A DNA stretch of 8,427 nucleotides from Candidatus Zipacnadia bacterium. GTDB taxonomy: Bacteria; Armatimonadota; Zipacnadia; Zipacnadales; Zipacnadaceae. Positions 5,946 through 8,427 of the stretch are shown here, one piece after another. The DNA lies in contig JALGTI010000153.1 of the NCBI GenBank assembly GCA_029821455.1, positions 1 through 8,427 on the forward strand, written 5' to 3'. The position numbers were made by a program, and so were the translations under genes. The notes beneath the pieces are model-generated. The model did not search any database and was not told the origin of the DNA. It saw only the letters and a list, made by a program, of their open reading frames with translations. Position 1 is the stretch's first letter, and each line of letters opens with the position of its first letter.

Positions 5946-6560
5946 TCATTGGCCTCGGAATTCGGCCACCTCCCCTTCGCGACCCGACACGCCCGAGCGT
6001 GTGAGTACACAAAGAATCGTCTTCAGAAAGATCATCGCATCCAGCCTTAGTGACCAGTTATCCACATACCATACATCCATCGCCAGCCGCCTATCCCACT
6101 CAAGCTCGTTGCGACCGTTCACCTGCGCCCAGCCCGTTATCCCAGGCATCGCTTCAAGGCGCCGCCTCTGAGTGGGGGTCCACCGTTCAAAGTACTCTAC
6201 GGGCAAGGGCCTGGGCCCTATCATGCTCATGTCACCCCTAAGGACATTGTAAAGCTGTGGCAACTCATCAAGGCTGGTTGCCCGAAGGATCCTCCCAACA
6301 CGAGTGATGCGAGTATCATTTTTCTCAATGGCAAGGCCGGCTCCGATCTGCTCTGCGCCCTTCACCATGGTGCGTAGTTTGTACAATGTAAACACCTTGC
6401 CATCCTTGCCTAATCGCTTACTAGCGTAAATAGGGCCGCCCTTGCTTTCCATTATCGCAGCCAGCCCCGCTATTATCATTATGGGCAAGGCCACGGAGAG
6501 ACCCGCGGCCGCGATCACAATGTCGGCCACGCGTTTCAGATACGGTGCCAACGTTTTCAT
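5946..6560 (-). CDS. Monotopic initiating sugar-phosphate transferase (PglC/EpsL-like)
   Basis: The protein has 204 residues, the compact form of the bacterial sugar transferase family. A single N-terminal hydrophobic segment (about 11-37) contains Pro26 and probably forms the re-entrant helix of monotopic phosphoglycosyl transferases. KRLGKDGKVFTLYKLRTM (48-65) and the catalytic Asp-Glu pair (98-99 in SLDELPQLYNVLRGDMS) follow. Next come MIGPRPLP and PGITGWAQVNGRN, with WYVDNWSLRLD near the end. The enzyme moves a sugar-1-phosphate from a UDP-sugar to undecaprenyl phosphate at the inner face of the inner membrane, the first step of EPS repeat-unit synthesis. It lacks the extra multi-span N-terminus of WcaJ/WbaP. 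It starts 3 bases after the deacetylase stop, so translation is probably coupled; only a G-rich stretch 10 bases upstream could serve as ribosome binding site. The next gene, an acetyltransferase, suggests the sugar may be acetylated. Confidence 0.94.
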   Translation of the reverse strand: MKTLAPYLKRVADIVIAAAGLSVALPIMIIAGLAAIMESKGGPIYASKRLGKDGKVFTLYKLRTMVKGAEQIGAGLAIEKNDTRITRVGRILRATSLDELPQLYNVLRGDMSMIGPRPLPVEYFERWTPTQRRRLEAMPGITGWAQVNGRNELEWDRRLAMDVWYVDNWSLRLDAMIFLKTILCVLTRSGVSGREGEVAEFRGQ

Positions 6561-6563
6561 AGG

Positions 6564-7420
6564 TCAGCATGCCCCCGCAGCGCTCGCGACAAGGTCTCTG
6601 ATAGGCTGCCATCCGGAGAGCTGCTTTATGAGCCCCACGAGCCTGGGCAAAGTCCGGTGCCGTCCGATGTTGTAGGCCGCTTCGTAGAACCCGCCTAAGC
6701 AGCGTCTGCCAAATGTCGGCAGACGACGCGGGATACGTAGCTTGTAGGGCAACACCTCGTATGTATGAATATAGAGCTGGCCCGACACTCCCTGGCTATT
6801 GAGCTGCGTAAAAGTCTTCTGTATCACGCTAGGCGGCAGGCACCGGAAATGCCGACCGCCGCTGACGACCCACCGCCTCCCCAGCCACAGGCCAGACGTT
6901 ACTGGGAATTCGTATAGTTCGCCACCTAACTCCGCCAACCGGTGCAACCCTGGGCGGTATCCCGGCGAGTCATTTTCGGACCAGTACTTTGGGGACATAC
7001 TACTGTCGTAAGTCAATCCCTCCGCTAGGAGCATGTCGAACGCCCATTTCTGGGTTGGCCCAAGTGAAAAATAGGGAGCACGGTATCCCCAGACCTTCTT
7101 CTGCGTTGAAGTGTATCCAGTGTGCGCCGCAGATCCTCGGCGAATTCCTGTTGTGACATGTCTGACACTGGCCTGTGATCCCAACCATGCGCCGCCACCT
7201 CATGGCCTGCGCTATCAATCTCGCAAATAGCGGCCGGGAAGGTCTCCGCGACGCGTCCGGTTACGAAAAACGTAGCCCTAATTGCCCACTCCTCAAACAG
7301 CGCGAGGAGTATTCCTATTCCTTCTACAACGTTACTGGTGGGCGGGATCTCTTCCGCGGCCATGTATCTCACCAGTAACTGGTGCCAATCTTCCACATCC
7401 ACCGTCATTGCGTTAGTCAT
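6564..7420 (-). pseudogene. Polysaccharide deacetylase (XrtA/PEP-CTERM-associated type), split by a frameshift
   Basis: Two frames each carry half of one enzyme. The first (from ATG 7420) has NAMTVDVEDWHQ (Asp8 and Asp11), RATFFVTGRVAE and GHEVAAHGWDH, whose His78 and His82 fit the metal-binding HxxxH. It runs well to DLRRTLDTLQ and then turns into unrelated sequence up to a stop at 7025. The second frame takes over at KKVWGYRAPYFSLG and continues through YDSSMSP, the glycine-rich GLWLGRRWVVSGG and QLYIHTYE to the stop at 6564. The shift falls between about 7108 and 7095 and is -1 in sense. With one base restored the product would be about 285 residues, normal for the family. The parts match deacetylases of EPS/PEP-CTERM loci, which remove acetyl groups from the polymer or its precursor. 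The start is 14 bases after the FemAB-like gene, with a weak AAGAG upstream. The break could be a real mutation, an assembly error or, less likely, programmed frameshifting. Confidence 0.85.
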
Positions 7421-7434
7421 TGTCGTGCTCTTGA

Positions 7435-8427
7435 CTATATTGGCAGTTGCCTGAATATCATCGGTCCCAGCCGCTTGGCCACTGGCATGGGCACCTTCGG
7501 CCAGACGCGGCTAAACAGCCGGTAGGCGCGGCTTTCCCGCTTCTCACCGACAGGAGCCTTCCCCCGCAGCACAACATATTGATAGTAAAGCTGTAAGGGT
7601 TCGGCGCCCCACTGCTCCTTGAACTTGTAAGGCCCTGAACCTACTCGGGACCGCCCAAAGTTGAGACGCCGACAGCCACGTTCGATAGCGTATTCCATCG
7701 CTCCCCAGTACAACAGATTGTTTGGACACGACCGGAAGTATCGCCTCAAGCTGGCTGCCCACGGAATCTCTAAGGTGTCTCGGTGAACGCAGCCTATCGC
7801 GGCACCGGCGATATCAGCCTGTTCCCAAACAGAGAAGACTGCCACTTGATCAGGAAAGACGTCGAATAGAATATCAAAAAAGCGGCGCCCATGCATCGGC
7901 GAACCGAGATCGCGGGTATTCTCAGCATAGACATCGTAGAAGACGGCGACATCTGCCAACCCGCCAACACGGAAGTCCAGTCCTGACTTCTGTGCCTTTC
8001 GTACCTGATTCCGAACTTTGCCCTTCAGCCTCTTCCAGAGCTTCTCGGAGCTTTCGTCAAGTTCGAGGATCAATGTCGCTCTGCTGGTGTCTGTTGGTAG
8101 GTCCGGCAAGCTCCAGCCAAGGTGCCTGAACTCCACAAAGCGTACGCGGAGGTCGGTGGCCAGGCTAGATGTAGCCGTGATAAGCAGCTCAGCGCTTTCT
8201 TGCGACGAGCAACATATACCCGCGTAGTCGGCGAGCGGAGCCGAGATTAGCCGCCTGCCGGCGAGCAGGCTAGTAGATAGGCCCAGCGGCAGCACACCAA
8301 TCACACGGCCGTTCTGTAGAGCCGCTAGGTAGTGAGGCTCATGACCGTATGCTTGCTTGACCACCGTGCCCCAGCCGCTACGATGGAAGAAAGTGGAGTC
8401 CTCATGCCCTAAGACGAATTCATCCCA
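7435..8427 (-). CDS. FemAB-like GNAT-fold protein of XrtA/PEP-CTERM loci (N-terminus outside window)
   Basis: 330 residues are visible. The frame stays open to the window edge, so the GTG at 8364 is not the true start. Residues before it read WDEFVLGHEDSTFFHRSGW, which fits the conserved N-terminus of the family, so only a few residues are missing. Later motifs are LWKRLKGKVRNQVRKAQKSG (the basic block typical of FemAB-type acyltransferases), SPMHGRRFF and a C-terminal NFGRSRVGSGPYKFKEQWG. FemAB proteins transfer amino acids from aminoacyl-tRNA to peptidoglycan precursors. The relatives in exosortase loci have no proven substrate, and modification of the EPS or its lipid carrier is only inferred. 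Its end lies 14 bases before the deacetylase gene, and these two families are often neighbours in such loci. This is the first gene of the visible operon; its promoter is outside the window. Confidence 0.92.
   Translation of the reverse strand, partial: WDEFVLGHEDSTFFHRSGWGTVVKQAYGHEPHYLAALQNGRVIGVLPLGLSTSLLAGRRLISAPLADYAGICCSSQESAELLITATSSLATDLRVRFVEFRHLGWSLPDLPTDTSRATLILELDESSEKLWKRLKGKVRNQVRKAQKSGLDFRVGGLADVAVFYDVYAENTRDLGSPMHGRRFFDILFDVFPDQVAVFSVWEQADIAGAAIGCVHRDTLEIPWAASLRRYFRSCPNNLLYWGAMEYAIERGCRRLNFGRSRVGSGPYKFKEQWGAEPLQLYYQYVVLRGKAPVGEKRESRAYRLFSRVWPKVPMPVAKRLGPMIFRQLPI

Noticed and set aside
7089..7110. Programmed -1 ribosomal frameshift in the deacetylase
   Set aside because: No slippery heptamer in register and no clear downstream stimulatory hairpin; a mutation or sequencing error is simpler.
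1..8427. CRISPR array, tRNA, rRNA or phage attachment site
   Set aside because: No regularly spaced repeats, no tRNA-like cloverleaf or rRNA sequence, and no integrase gene were seen apart from the IS relic.

Overview
This window is the downstream end of an exopolysaccharide (EPS) locus of the exosortase/PEP-CTERM type. It comes from a moderately GC-rich bacterium with an outer envelope. The evidence is a FemAB-like protein and a polysaccharide deacetylase of the kinds that travel with XrtA/PEP-CTERM loci, a Wza-like export protein, a Wzz/tyrosine-kinase-type copolymerase, and a secreted protein with a textbook PEP-CTERM tail. Shine-Dalgarno sites are clear at several starts. The tail style (PEP, hydrophobic stretch, poly-Arg) and the mix of genes would suit Planctomycetes or a related environmental lineage, or a proteobacterium; the sequence does not settle the phylum. 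No exosortase gene lies in the window.

Almost everything is on the minus strand and is read from right to left. In transcription order: a FemAB/GNAT-fold protein (7435 to the window edge, N-terminus cut), a polysaccharide deacetylase broken by a frameshift (6564-7420), a monotopic sugar-phosphate transferase (5946-6560), a NeuD/PglD-type acetyltransferase (5218-5886), an SLBB-containing export protein (3737-5194), and a Wzz-like copolymerase fused to a BY-kinase-like domain (1496-3562). Gaps are mostly short (3, 14, 23, 59 nt), with 174 nt before the last gene, so one operon is likely. Together they would start a lipid-linked sugar, decorate it (acetylation, deacetylation), control polymer length and pass the polymer through the outer membrane.

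Downstream, 1019-1495 holds three things. There is a fold-back region just after the operon. Next is a 255-bp relic of an IS3-family insertion sequence (1144-1398). Last is a strong sigma70-like promoter whose -35 hexamer lies inside the relic's terminal repeat and whose -10 lies outside it. This hybrid promoter drives a secreted C39-like cysteine peptidase with a PEP-CTERM sorting tail (182-1018). At the far left, a rho-independent terminator (99-130) points in the plus direction and probably ends a convergent gene, of which only the last codons are visible.

The points most worth a second look are: the copolymerase kinase domain has lost the Walker A lysine and one Walker A' aspartate but keeps Walker B and a C-terminal tyrosine cluster; the IS relic appears to have built the promoter of a PEP-CTERM gene; the deacetylase has a clean frameshift between two well-conserved halves; and a four-codon mini-ORF overlaps the start of the PEP-CTERM gene. 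I do not see a wholly new system here; the interest is in these departures within a known type of locus.
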